The notes under the pieces are model-generated. The model ran no database searches, was not told the origin of the DNA, and saw only the letters and a program-made list of their open reading frames with translations. Shown in pieces: positions 40,322-49,056 of a DNA stretch of 64,000 nucleotides. The stretch is from positions 1 to 64,000 of the forward strand of contig CAIVJW010000026.1 in NCBI GenBank assembly GCA_903906315.1. The letters run 5' to 3'. A program made the translations under genes and the position numbers. The DNA comes from an uncultured delta proteobacterium. GTDB taxonomy: Bacteria; Myxococcota_A; Polyangia; Polyangiales; Polyangiaceae. Every line of letters begins with the position of its first letter. Position 1 is the first letter of the stretch.

Positions 40322-41527
40322 ATGGCCCGGTCCGAGCGCGCGCTCCGACGCCGTCCGTGGGCGGCGGCGCTCACGGCCTGCGCGGTCGTCGCCGCGCTCG
40401 TCGCGTCCGCGGCATGCGGCGACTCCAGCCGCGCCGTCGCGAAGGCCGCGCGGCGCGCCACGGGCGCGGGCGGCGACACCGGCGCCGGGGGCGGCGACCT
40501 CTTCGACGCCGGCCCATCCGGCCCGCCAAGCCCCGACTCCAGCGACAACTGCGGCAATCAGGTCCACGGCATCGCCATCCGTGACGCGCCGACCGTCTAC
40601 TTCATCCTGGATGGCTCCGGCAGCATGGCGACACCGGACGGCCCGAGCGGGAGCACCCGCTACAAGGCCGTCCGCGGAGCCGCGATCGACCTCGTCCGCA
40701 AGCTCGGCACGCTGGTGAACGTGGGGGCCGCCATCTTCCCCGCCGGCGGCGACTGCGGCACGGGCCAGCAGGTCCTCGCGCCGCAGCCCGGCAGCGCACC
40801 CTCCGGCGACGGCTCCGACGGACCGACGACGGAGGCCTTCAAGGACGCCACCAACCACGGGCCGACCGGCGGCACGCCGACCGCCGCGACGCTCGCTTCG
40901 CTGCAGCCCGTCCTCGCGAGCCTCGGCGACAAGGCCGTCGTGCTCCTCGCGACCGACGGTGGGCCGAACTGCAACCTGTCCGCCGCGTGCGACAAGGACC
41001 ACTGCATCGCGAACCTCGAGGATCAGTGCGTCCCGGCGAGCGTCAACTGCTGCGCCGCCGTCGACGCCAACGGGCCGGCGATGTGCCTCGACGACGGCCC
41101 CACCGTCGCGGCCGTCGACGCGCTCCACAAGGCCGGCGTGACGGTCTACGTCATCGGCATCGCGACCGGCGCCGTCTACGAGGGCGTCCTCGACGCGATG
41201 GCGCAGAAGGGCGGAGCGCCGCTGGCCGGCGCTCACGCCTACTACCAAGTGGACGACCTCGGCGCGCAGCTCGCGGCGACCCTCGGCTCGATCGCGGGCA
41301 AGTTCATCACGTGCGAGTTCTCGCTCGACGAAGCCCCGGTCGACCCGTCCAAGACCAACGTGTGGCTCGACCAGACCTTGCTGTCGTTCGACCCGGTCGA
41401 CGGCTGGTACTGGAAGGTGAAGTACTCCCAGATCGCGCTCGCCGGAAAGGCGTGCGCGGCGGTCAAGGGCGGGCAGGTCCAGCAGGTGCAAATCGTCGAG
41501 GGCTGTCCGACGCAGGTTTCGAAGTGA
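40322..41527 (+). CDS. von Willebrand factor A domain lipoprotein
   Basis: 401 residues from the ATG at 40322. Signal sequence with lipobox SAAC (Cys about 36), Gly/Ala linker, then a vWA domain whose MIDAS motif is DGSGSM (about 100-105), with TGGTPTAATL and LLATDGGPNC supplying the other metal-site loops. A Cys cluster (CDKDHC...CVPASVNCC) and a C-terminal Cys pair are likely disulfide-bonded. Predicted to bind a ligand through Mg2+ on the cell surface, as do many myxobacterial vWA lipoproteins. The last bases overlap the start of the acetyltransferase gene (GTGA). Confidence 0.88.
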   Translation: MARSERALRRRPWAAALTACAVVAALVASAACGDSSRAVAKAARRATGAGGDTGAGGGDLFDAGPSGPPSPDSSDNCGNQVHGIAIRDAPTVYFILDGSGSMATPDGPSGSTRYKAVRGAAIDLVRKLGTLVNVGAAIFPAGGDCGTGQQVLAPQPGSAPSGDGSDGPTTEAFKDATNHGPTGGTPTAATLASLQPVLASLGDKAVVLLATDGGPNCNLSAACDKDHCIANLEDQCVPASVNCCAAVDANGPAMCLDDGPTVAAVDALHKAGVTVYVIGIATGAVYEGVLDAMAQKGGAPLAGAHAYYQVDDLGAQLAATLGSIAGKFITCEFSLDEAPVDPSKTNVWLDQTLLSFDPVDGWYWKVKYSQIALAGKACAAVKGGQVQQVQIVEGCPTQVSK

Positions 41528-42075
41528 CGCGGGCTCCGCGAGCCGAGCCCACGCCGCAGTCCGCGGACGCGCCGCACGTCGTCGAGCGCCTCGACGGCGC
41601 CACGCCCGAGCTCTCGGCGGTGATCGACGAGCTCGCGCGCACGTCGTTCGGCGATCCGAGCTTCTCGCTCCGCGCCGAGCTCGACCGCCCGTGGACGCGC
41701 GCGTGGGTGGCGCGCGGGCAGGCCGATGCGCTCGCGATCGCCGGCTTCGCGGTCGCGTGGCACGTCGCCGACGAGCTGCACGTGCTCAACGTCGCAGTGT
41801 CCCCCGAGCTGCGGAGGCGCGGCGTCGGCACCCAGATCATGGCGGCGGCGCTCCGCTACTCGGAGGCGCACCACCTCCGCATCGTGCTGCTCGAGGTTCG
41901 CCGATCGAACCGCCCCGCGCTGCGCCTCTACCGCGGCCTGGGCTTCTCGGTGCTCGGCGTGCGGCCTCGCTACTACGGCGACAACGACGAGGACGCCGTG
42001 GAGATGATCCTGTCGCTCGACCCGACGACCGGGGCCGTGGTGCCCGGTCGCGACGAGGTCCACATCGACATGTGA
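41524..42075 (+). CDS. rimI: Ribosomal protein-alanine N-acetyltransferase-like (RimI) GNAT
   Basis: 183 residues, GTG start at 41524 overlapping the previous stop. GNAT fold: strand HVADELHVLNVAVSPELRRRGVGTQIMAAAL includes the acetyl-CoA loop RRRGVG, followed by VLLEVRRSNRPALRLYRGLGFSVLGVRPRYY and the end EDAVEMIL, all typical of RimI. It acetylates protein N-termini such as ribosomal S18 in E. coli; the substrate here is not shown. tsaB, a common partner gene, is not adjacent. Confidence 0.87.
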   Translation: MTRAPRAEPTPQSADAPHVVERLDGATPELSAVIDELARTSFGDPSFSLRAELDRPWTRAWVARGQADALAIAGFAVAWHVADELHVLNVAVSPELRRRGVGTQIMAAALRYSEAHHLRIVLLEVRRSNRPALRLYRGLGFSVLGVRPRYYGDNDEDAVEMILSLDPTTGAVVPGRDEVHIDM

Positions 42076-42145
42076 TGGCTCCTCGCGCGATCGCGGCGCC
42101 CACGCGCCCCTCTTCGTCACGCCTCTCGGCGGGGCGGCGCCGCGG

Positions 42146-42154
42146 TGCTAAGGG
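42146..42154 (+). promoter_or_regulatory. Extended -10-like element upstream of pyrK
   Basis: TGCTAAGGG ends 19 nt before the GTG at 42174 and 3 nt before the SD region; the TGCTA core is shared with the elements before lysC and the kinase operon. Confidence 0.3.
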
Positions 42155-42173
42155 CGACGCGCAAGGAGCCACC

Positions 42174-43022
42174 GTGCAAGGCGAACCCACGACATCGGCC
42201 GAAGGCTCCCTCGGAGCCCCGGCGCGCAAGCAGCTCCACGCGCTCCGGCTCGGCCGGCGCGACTCGATCGGCAGCGCGTATCAGGTGCTCACCTTCGAGG
42301 CCGCCGAGCCGCTCGTGGCGCGCGCGGGTCAGTTCACGATGGTGCGCGGCGCCGCGTGGGGCGACGCACCGCTGCTCGCGCGGCCGATGAGCCTGCTCAC
42401 CGCCGGCGATCGCCCGTCGATCCTCGTGAAGGTCGTGGGCGAGGGCACCCGACGCCTGGCGCAGGCGGCGAGCGGAGAGACGTTCCACCTGCTGGCGCCG
42501 CTCGGCAAGCCCTGGTCACCCTGCCCCGCCGACCGGCGGCCAGTGCTGGTCGCCGGCGGCGTCGGCGTCGCGCCGCTCATCTTCCTCGCGCGCGAGCTCG
42601 CCGCAACGGGGGCCGGAAGCCCCCGGCCGCTCGCCCTCTACGGCGCGCGGACCCACGCCGATCTCCCGCTTGATCGCGACCTCGCCGAGCACGCCGAGCT
42701 GCGCATCGCGACCGAGGACGGCTCGCGCGGCGCCGCGGGCCGCGTGACCGTGCTGCTCGAGGCCGCGCTCGACGAGCTCGTCCAGGCGGGGGAGGCCCCG
42801 AGGATCTACACCTGCGGCCCCGACCGCATGATGGCCGCGGTCGCCGCCATTGCGGCCGAGCGGGGCGTCCCGTGCGAGGCGTCGCTCGAGACGCCGATGG
42901 CTTGCGGCTACGGAGTGTGCCTCGGCTGCCCCGTGTCGAAGCAGGGCGGCGGCTACCTCTACGCGTGCACCGAGGGGCCGTGCGTCGATGCGGCGACCAT
43001 CGACTGGACGAGGGGCGCATGA
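42174..43022 (+). CDS. pyrK: Dihydroorotate dehydrogenase electron-transfer subunit
   Basis: 282 residues from GTG at 42174, chosen because AAGGAG lies 5 nt upstream; the frame also opens at an ATG at 42075. Ferredoxin reductase-like FAD domain (LARPMSLLTAGDR), NAD-binding segment (VLVAGGVGVAPLIFLAREL), and a C-terminal 2Fe-2S cluster with Cys in MACGYGVCLGCPVSK...CTEGPC. It carries electrons from the class 1B dehydrogenase to NAD+. The stop overlaps pyrD by 4 nt (ATGA). Confidence 0.94.
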   Translation: MQGEPTTSAEGSLGAPARKQLHALRLGRRDSIGSAYQVLTFEAAEPLVARAGQFTMVRGAAWGDAPLLARPMSLLTAGDRPSILVKVVGEGTRRLAQAASGETFHLLAPLGKPWSPCPADRRPVLVAGGVGVAPLIFLARELAATGAGSPRPLALYGARTHADLPLDRDLAEHAELRIATEDGSRGAAGRVTVLLEAALDELVQAGEAPRIYTCGPDRMMAAVAAIAAERGVPCEASLETPMACGYGVCLGCPVSKQGGGYLYACTEGPCVDAATIDWTRGA

Positions 43023-43936
43023 TCAGCGGGCCCGATCTCACCGTCGACGTCGGACGGCTGACGCTGCACAACCCGGTGCTCACCGCGTCGGGCACGTTCG
43101 GCTACGGCCTCGAATACGACGACTTCTTCGACGTCGCGACGCTCGGCGGCATCTGCACGAAGGGCCTCTCGCTCGAGCCGCGCGCGGGCAACCCGCCCGA
43201 CCGCATCTGCGAGACCGCGGCCGGCATGCTCAACGCCATCGGCCTCGCGAACGTCGGCGTCGAAGCCTTCTGCCGCGACAAGCTGCCCACGCTCCGCGCG
43301 CGCGGCGTCACGGTCGTCGCCAACATCTTCGCGACCTCCGTCGAGGAGTTCGTCGAGCTCGCCCGCCGCGTCGACCGCGAGCCCGGCATCGCCGCGCTCG
43401 AGCTGAACGTCTCGTGCCCAAACGTGGCCAAGGGCGGGCTCCAGTTCGGCGTCGATCCCGTCGCGGCGGCGCGCGTGACGGCCGCGTGCCGCGAGGTCAC
43501 CCGCCTGCCGATCTGGGTGAAGATGTCGCCCGAGGCCGGCGACGTCCGCGCCGTGGGCCGCGCGTGCGAGGAGGCCGGCGCCGACGCGCTCAGCGCCATC
43601 AACACGATCCGCGGCCTCGCGATCGACGTCGAGACGTGGCGCCCGCGGCTCGGCAACAAGACGGGCGGCCTCTCCGGGCCCGCGCTCAAGCCGATCGCGC
43701 TCCGCATCGTGTGGGAGCTCGCGCACGCCGTGAAGATCCCGATCATCGGCATCGGCGGCATCGCCACCGCCGACGACGCGATCGAGTTCCTCCTCGCGGG
43801 CGCGTCGGCCGTGCAAGTGGGCACGGCGAGCTTCGCCGATCCGCTCGCGTCCAAGCGGGTGCTCGACGGCGTGGCGGCCTACTGCGCGCGGCGGGGGATC
43901 GCCGCGCGCGATCTCGTCGGACGCATGATCGGGTGA
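43019..43936 (+). CDS. pyrD: Dihydroorotate dehydrogenase, class 1B catalytic subunit
   Basis: 305 residues from the ATG at 43019. FMN-binding TIM barrel with NPVLTASGTFGYGLEY, active-site Cys in LELNVSCPNVAKGG, WVKMSPEA, INTIRGLAIDV and IGIGGIATADDAIEFLLAGA. Class 1B is shown by the Cys nucleophile and the coupled pyrK. It oxidises dihydroorotate to orotate in pyrimidine synthesis. Translationally coupled to pyrK. Confidence 0.97.
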   Translation: MISGPDLTVDVGRLTLHNPVLTASGTFGYGLEYDDFFDVATLGGICTKGLSLEPRAGNPPDRICETAAGMLNAIGLANVGVEAFCRDKLPTLRARGVTVVANIFATSVEEFVELARRVDREPGIAALELNVSCPNVAKGGLQFGVDPVAAARVTAACREVTRLPIWVKMSPEAGDVRAVGRACEEAGADALSAINTIRGLAIDVETWRPRLGNKTGGLSGPALKPIALRIVWELAHAVKIPIIGIGGIATADDAIEFLLAGASAVQVGTASFADPLASKRVLDGVAAYCARRGIAARDLVGRMIG

Positions 43937-43961
43937 CCGGCGCGCCGAGGAGGCGCCCGCC

Positions 43962-46889
43962 TCACCAGCGCTTCTTGTTGAACACCGCGAACCGGCTCTG
44001 CACCGGGATGGCCACCCCGTTCAGCCGGTACGGCGTGAGCAGCCAGGGTCCGAGGATCTCCTTCGCCTTGTCGTCGAAGGGCTGAATCTGGGCATCGGTC
44101 TGCTTGTACGCGTCGACGATGCGCTCCTGAAGCACGCGCGCGTCGACGTTCGGCGTCGCGTCCTCGACCTTCTGCATCTCGCTTCGCAGGCCCTCGAGGA
44201 GGTTCGTGTACTTCTGGAGCGGCGTGTCGGTCAGCGGCGCGGCGGCGGCGTTGCCCGCCTTCTCCTGCGGAACGCCGAACTCGATGAGCCGCTTGAACGT
44301 GTCGGGCACCTCGCTCACGCGGTCGCCGATCTTGCGCACGTCGATGTTGATGCGGAAGCCGCTGAGCTGCGTCGCCTTCTGCGACAGCTGCTGATTCGCG
44401 AGCTTCGACGCCTCGTTGTTGTTGAGCACGCTCGATCCGCGCTTCCACTGCGTGTGGTCCTCGACCGCGCGCAGGATGCGGAGGTACGGCCAGTCGGGCG
44501 TCGTGAGGACCTTGTAGAGCTCGAGGGCCTGCTTCACCGTCGCCGGCTGGTGCACGGTGATGTCCTTGAGCCAGTCGGTCCACGTCTGCTTGTATTTCTC
44601 CTCGTAGTCGCTCGCGAGGTTCTTGATGTTCGCCGCGACGCGCTCGGCCTTCTCCTCGGAGGTGAGCGGCACGACCCACGCCTCGCGCTCGAGGTACGTG
44701 GCCCCCTCGGCGATGTTCTGGGCGACCATGTAGTGCCCCTTCTCGGTGTAGGGGCCCTCGACCTCCACCGACTTCTTCTCGTCCTTCAGCTTCTTGCTCG
44801 AGATCACCTTGAGCACGTCGGGCCGGTCGACGAAGAGGTCGGCGAGCGTGAGCGGCGGGTACTTCCGGTTAGCGCGCGTCGCGTCGCCCGCCTCGTCGTA
44901 CTTGTCGTCGACGATCACGTTGACGAAGATGTCGTAGTAGCGCCTGCGAACCGGCACGCCGTTCAGCACCTTGCGCACGCGATCGACGAGCTCCGGGCTC
45001 GTCGGCAGCGGCGTGACCTTCTTCGCCTTCAGGAGCGTGAAGTAGTAGCGCACGTGCGGCGTGATGAGCTTCTTCAGCTCCGCCTCGGCCATGTTGCTCG
45101 TCGACCGCAGGCTCTCCGCCCAGAGCGACACGTAGCGCCCCGTCGCCCAGTCGACGTCGAGGTGCTCGACGTCGCTCAGCATGAGGTACGTCTTCAGGTC
45201 GAGCCGCTCGCGCAAGTAGGGGTCGCCCTTCGCGACCTTGAGGCGCTCCTCCAGCTTGCTCCGGCTCGGCACGCCGAAGCCTTGCTGGAGGCTCGCGACG
45301 TAGACCGCGACCGTCGCGCGATACACGTCCTCGCCGCGGTACATGAACCAGCTCATCTTGAAGGGCACGCCGCCCTCGCGGTAGCCGTCGAGCTCCTGGA
45401 GCCGGTCGAGCAGCGGAGCCATCGCTTCGATCTTGCCGCCCGCGGGCTTGCCATCGTTCCAGACGACGGCGGCGGCCGCCTTCGCGCGCTCCTCGGTCTC
45501 GATCAGGAACGTGCGGTTGTTGAAGAAGCTGACGACGCCGGGGATCGCCACGATCACGCCGAGCAGGAGCGCCGCGACGCTGACCGCGACGCGCATGAGC
45601 GCCTGCCGCCGGACCTCGCCCGCGCTGCGGGCCGCGATGTCGCCGTCCGGGAAGACGACGCCCATGAACACGTCGTAGAGGAAGTAGCTCTTCGACTCGA
45701 GCGGCGCCTGAACCGTGGCCTCGGGCGGGCGCACGCCCATCGCTTGACCCATGCGCGCGAGCACGCGGTCGAGGGGGCGCCCCTCCTGGGTGCCGCTCGT
45801 GAAGTAGAAGCCGCGGAAGATGGGCGTGCCCTGGAACGCGTTGACCATGAACATGGTCGCCACGAGGTCCGAGAGGTTGCGCTTCAAGCCCGTGAATTCG
45901 AGCGGGAATTGGTAGATCTTCTCGCGCGACTCACGGATGCGCTCGCTGGCGAGGCGCTTGAGCGCCCGACCGTGGAGCTGCTTGACGAGGACGTCGAACT
46001 GCGCGTCGAAGATCTTGCCGGGCTCGGTCTTGGGGGCGTCGAGCCGCAGCGTCGCGCCCCACGGCTGGGATCGGTCGCTCTTGCGCAGGTCGTTGAAGAA
46101 CTCGTTGAAGCCCGCGACGAGGTCGACCTTCGTGAAGAGCAGGTAGACGGGCACCACCATGTGCAGCTGCGTCATCACCTCGTCGACGCGGGCGCGGAGC
46201 TTCTTGCCCATCGCCTCGATCTGCTGCTCGTTCGCGTCGATCAGGTCCGTGATGCTGATCGCGATCAGGATGCCGTTGATCGGGCGGCGCGCGCGGTAGC
46301 GCTTGAGCATCTGCAGGAAGGCGATCCACTCCTGGTGATCGTCCTGCTCGGTCGAGTAGCGGCCAGCGGTGTCGAGGAGGATGGCCTCGTTCGTGAACCA
46401 CCAGTCGCAGTTGCGGGTGCCGCCGACGCCGCGCACGCCGCCGCCGCTCGACGGGTTCGCGTACGGGAAGACCAGGCCCGAGTGCTTGAGCGCGGTCGTC
46501 TTGCCGGCGCCGGGGGGGCCGATGATGACGTACCAGGGCAGCTGGTAGAGCGCGGCGGCGCCGCTCGCGTTGCCGCCGAGCCGGGACGACTTGAGCGCGG
46601 AGATGCCCGAGAGGACCTGCTTCTGCAGCTCCTGGATCTCGGCGCGGCGCTCGGGGCGCGCGTTCAGCGCTTGCTGCGCGCCTTGCTGCGCGATCGCCTG
46701 CTCGAGCGCCTTCGCCGCGCGCCCCGCGCGGAGGCGCCGGACGACGAAGAAGAGGACGAGGAAGACGGCCACGCCGACGGTAGCCACCGCCGGGATCCAC
46801 ATCCCGAGATCGGGGTACAGGGCGAGCTTGAGTACGAACCAGAGCGCCCAGGCGATGAGGGCGACGAGCGCCGAAAGGATCCAGAGCAC
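43962..46889 (-). CDS. tssM: TssM/IcmF-like type VI secretion membrane protein, short and isolated
   Basis: 975 residues. Two N-terminal transmembrane helices (about 1-25 and 31-51), a cytoplasmic NTPase-like domain with Walker A GPPGAGKTT (124-132) and DTAGRYSTEQDD (Walker B region), a third helix (about 440-460), and a large periplasmic helical region to 975. TssM anchors the T6SS membrane complex with TssJ and TssL. It is shorter than the roughly 1100-1200 residues common for TssM; the C-terminal beta-domain that contacts TssJ is not evident. No other T6SS gene is within 64 kb. It could instead serve a reduced or diverged system. Confidence 0.88.
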   Translation of the reverse strand: MLWILSALVALIAWALWFVLKLALYPDLGMWIPAVATVGVAVFLVLFFVVRRLRAGRAAKALEQAIAQQGAQQALNARPERRAEIQELQKQVLSGISALKSSRLGGNASGAAALYQLPWYVIIGPPGAGKTTALKHSGLVFPYANPSSGGGVRGVGGTRNCDWWFTNEAILLDTAGRYSTEQDDHQEWIAFLQMLKRYRARRPINGILIAISITDLIDANEQQIEAMGKKLRARVDEVMTQLHMVVPVYLLFTKVDLVAGFNEFFNDLRKSDRSQPWGATLRLDAPKTEPGKIFDAQFDVLVKQLHGRALKRLASERIRESREKIYQFPLEFTGLKRNLSDLVATMFMVNAFQGTPIFRGFYFTSGTQEGRPLDRVLARMGQAMGVRPPEATVQAPLESKSYFLYDVFMGVVFPDGDIAARSAGEVRRQALMRVAVSVAALLLGVIVAIPGVVSFFNNRTFLIETEERAKAAAAVVWNDGKPAGGKIEAMAPLLDRLQELDGYREGGVPFKMSWFMYRGEDVYRATVAVYVASLQQGFGVPSRSKLEERLKVAKGDPYLRERLDLKTYLMLSDVEHLDVDWATGRYVSLWAESLRSTSNMAEAELKKLITPHVRYYFTLLKAKKVTPLPTSPELVDRVRKVLNGVPVRRRYYDIFVNVIVDDKYDEAGDATRANRKYPPLTLADLFVDRPDVLKVISSKKLKDEKKSVEVEGPYTEKGHYMVAQNIAEGATYLEREAWVVPLTSEEKAERVAANIKNLASDYEEKYKQTWTDWLKDITVHQPATVKQALELYKVLTTPDWPYLRILRAVEDHTQWKRGSSVLNNNEASKLANQQLSQKATQLSGFRINIDVRKIGDRVSEVPDTFKRLIEFGVPQEKAGNAAAAPLTDTPLQKYTNLLEGLRSEMQKVEDATPNVDARVLQERIVDAYKQTDAQIQPFDDKAKEILGPWLLTPYRLNGVAIPVQSRFAVFNKKRW

Positions 46890-47005
46890 GGTCTCGGGAC
46901 GATATCAGGGATCGGTCCGTGTCGACCCCTCCGCTATCGGCGACCACGAGGAGGCGCGCCTCGAGCCTTGCGCCCGGGGCGGCGCCGAGGCCATGACGCA
47001 CGACG

Positions 47006-47344
47006 ATGTGGCCGGCCCTGCTCCTCGTCGCGGCCGGGCTCGCGATCCTCGTGGGCCTGCGGCGCGCCAACGAGCTCTTCGTCGTCGATCTCCGCGACGG
47101 CCGCGCGCGGCTCGTCCGGGGGCGCCTGCCTCCGCGCCTGCTCGCCGACCTCGGCGACATCGCCCGGGCATCGCCATCCGCGCGCGGCCGCGTGCGCGTC
47201 GTGGTGAGCTCCGCCCGGCCGGAGGTCCTCGTCGGAGGAGCGATCCACGACGACGCCGCGCAGCGCGTCAGGAACGTGGTGGGCCTCTTCCGCCTCTCGC
47301 AGCTCCGCGCGGGGCGCGGCCGCTCGCCGGCCCGTCGTGACTAG
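47006..47344 (+). CDS. Small membrane protein, DUF3634-like
   Basis: 112 residues. N-terminal membrane helix (WPALLLVAAGLAILVGL), then a small soluble domain with ELFVVDLRDGRARLVRGRLPPRLLADLGDIA. The pattern ELF-x3-RDG-x5-RGRLPP resembles DUF3634 proteins; that match is from memory and tentative. Divergent from tssM, convergent with the 215-residue hypothetical gene, which it overlaps by 4 nt. Function unknown. Confidence 0.68.
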   Translation: MWPALLLVAAGLAILVGLRRANELFVVDLRDGRARLVRGRLPPRLLADLGDIARASPSARGRVRVVVSSARPEVLVGGAIHDDAAQRVRNVVGLFRLSQLRAGRGRSPARRD

Positions 47345-47988
47345 TTGACCTGGTCGTAGTCGGCGGGGCTGAGGGCGCCGTCGGCGTCCTCGCCGGCTCC
47401 CATCTTGCGCGCGCGGATGGCCTCGACGGCGATCTCGATGACCTCGAGCCGCGTCGTGGGCGCGAAGTACTCCTCGATCGAGACGGGCGGCAGCTCCGCG
47501 AGCCGGGACGCCACGGCCTCGCGGTCCTCCTCCGTCAGCTCGAGGCGGCTCTCGCCCTCGCGATCGCTCTCCGGCAGCTCGAGCGCGTCCTCGATCAGCT
47601 GCACCGGAGAGAACGCCAGGTACACAGGCTCGAGCTCGACCCTCCAGTAGGTGGGGTCGTCCCCCTCGGCGCTCCACCAGGCAGGGAAACGCCGCCGCAC
47701 GACCTCACCGAAGTACGCGCCGGCGGATTGGGCGAGCAGCGGCACCGCCTCGGGACGTGCCGGCGCCGCGCCGCGCGCCTGGGCCAGGTAGTGGTCGAGA
47801 ACGGAGAGGGTCTCCGGCGTGTAGTCGAGCCGCACGCCGACCGCCCGTTCGACGAATTTCACGCACGCCTCGGAGAGGTCGCGGATGGCCGCCGGCGCCC
47901 CGCCCTCCGCGGCGAGCGCGAAGCCGGAGCCCCGCGCGCCGTTCGGTCCCGCCGTCTGTCCGTCATCGCGGTCGTCGTCGTGGTTCAC
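47341..47988 (-). CDS. Hypothetical cytoplasmic protein
   Basis: 215 residues, acidic, no signal or membrane segment. Predicted alpha/beta with SEACVKFVERAVGVRLDYTPETLSVLDHYLAQAR, FGEVVRRRFPAWW, and a Glu-rich C-terminal half. I recognise no family beyond a general myxobacterial hypothetical. Good codon bias. It lies alone between the small DUF3634-like gene and the divergent phosphoesterase gene. Confidence 0.7.
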   Translation of the reverse strand: MNHDDDRDDGQTAGPNGARGSGFALAAEGGAPAAIRDLSEACVKFVERAVGVRLDYTPETLSVLDHYLAQARGAAPARPEAVPLLAQSAGAYFGEVVRRRFPAWWSAEGDDPTYWRVELEPVYLAFSPVQLIEDALELPESDREGESRLELTEEDREAVASRLAELPPVSIEEYFAPTTRLEVIEIAVEAIRARKMGAGEDADGALSPADYDQVN

Positions 47989-48082
47989 GCAGTTGCTGTG
48001 CCGAAGTCTTCGGCGCCGCGCAAGGCCGCACCGGCAACGCCTTCACGAACGCGCGGAATCTCCCGTAACGATAGACGGTCCG

Positions 48083-48091
48083 TGCTAAAGT
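48083..48091 (+). promoter_or_regulatory. Extended -10-like element TGCTAAAGT, near-leaderless
   Basis: TGCTAAAGT ends 9 nt before the ATG at 48101. Full match to TGnTAnnnT. Confidence 0.45.
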
Positions 48092-48100
48092 CCCTGCCCC

Positions 48101-48838
48101 ATGCGCCTCGGGATCTTCAGCGACACGCACGCGAACTACGAGGCATTGTGCGCGGTCCTCGAGGCCTACAAGCAAGAGCGAATCGACACGTACTACTGCC
48201 TCGGTGACACGGTCGGCTACGGCGGCTCGCCGAACGAGTGCGCCGACATCGTGCGCAAGACGGCGAAGAAGACGATCCTCGGCAACCACGACGCCGCCGT
48301 CGCGGGCCGCATGGACTACTCGTACTACTACGAGGCGGCGCGACAGGCGCTCGACACGCACGCCGCGATGCTCTCGTCGGAGAACGCGGCGTGGCTCCGC
48401 AGCCTGCCCTATCGCGAGAAGCTCAACGACGTCGACGTCGACCTCTGCCACGGCTCGCCGGTTCGGCTGGAGGAGTTCGAGTACATCTTCGCGCCCGAGC
48501 AGGCCCGCGAGTGCCTGCCGATGTGGTCCGAGCTCGGTCACCTCACGCTCATTGGACACTCGCACCTCTGCAAGGTCTTCGCGCTGACGCCGACGTCGGT
48601 GGAGGAGCTCCCCGCGGTCGACTTCGTCCTCGAGGACGACCGGAAGTACATCGTGAGCGTCGGCTCGGTCGGCCAGCCGCGCGACTACGACAACCGCGCG
48701 AGCTACACGGTCTACGACTCCGAGGCGAAGCGGTTCGCGTTCCGGCGGATCGAGTACGACATCGAGTCGGCCGCGGAGAAGGTCCTGCGGGCGAAGCTCG
48801 AGCGCAACTTCGCGCACAGGCTCTACATCGGGGTTTAG
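48101..48838 (+). CDS. Metallophosphoesterase family protein
   Basis: 245 residues. Calcineurin-like motifs in order: GIFSDTHANYEAL (DxH), GDTVGYGGSP (GDxxGYG), GNHDA (GNHD), HGSP, and IGHSHLCK (GHxH). All six or so dinuclear-metal ligands are present. Related proteins hydrolyse phosphodiesters or protein phosphates; no specific substrate can be read here. Starts 11 nt after a TGCTA element. Three palindromic repeats follow its stop codon directly. Confidence 0.93.
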   Translation: MRLGIFSDTHANYEALCAVLEAYKQERIDTYYCLGDTVGYGGSPNECADIVRKTAKKTILGNHDAAVAGRMDYSYYYEAARQALDTHAAMLSSENAAWLRSLPYREKLNDVDVDLCHGSPVRLEEFEYIFAPEQARECLPMWSELGHLTLIGHSHLCKVFALTPTSVEELPAVDFVLEDDRKYIVSVGSVGQPRDYDNRASYTVYDSEAKRFAFRRIEYDIESAAEKVLRAKLERNFAHRLYIGV

Positions 48839-48840
48839 TC

Positions 48841-49000
48841 TCGATGGGGCCGCGAGCGGCCCCAAACCCCGCGCTGCTGCTCTCGATGGGGCCGCGAGCG
48901 GCCCCAAACCCCGCGCTCCTGCGGAGCGCTGCTGCTCTCGATGGGGCCGCGAGCGGCCCCAAACCCCGCGCTCCTGCGGAGCGCTGCTGCTCTCGGCTCG
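48841..49000 (+). repeat. Tandem stop-adjacent palindromes behind the phosphoesterase gene
   Basis: Three perfect copies of GGGGCCGC-GA-GCGGCCCC at 48846-48863, 48888-48905 and 48943-48960. The first starts 7 nt after the stop codon. Units repeat every 42 and 55 nt; the longer one has a 13-nt insertion. Shared flanks include CTCGAT before and AAACCCCGCG after. This is the longest array of the family in the window and fills most of the 218-nt gap. Confidence 0.92.
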
Positions 49001-49056
49001 CGTCGGCGGGGCCGGGCATCGCGGGCCGGTGTCGCGCACCGCGCCCGAGGCGAGCG

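Noticed and set aside
42075-42173. Alternative pyrK start at ATG 42075
   Set aside because: It would overlap the rimI stop and add 33 unconserved residues; the GTG at 42174 has a perfect AAGGAG at good distance.
44454-47207. A 917-codon plus-strand open frame
   Set aside because: Antisense to TssM; no recognisable domain.
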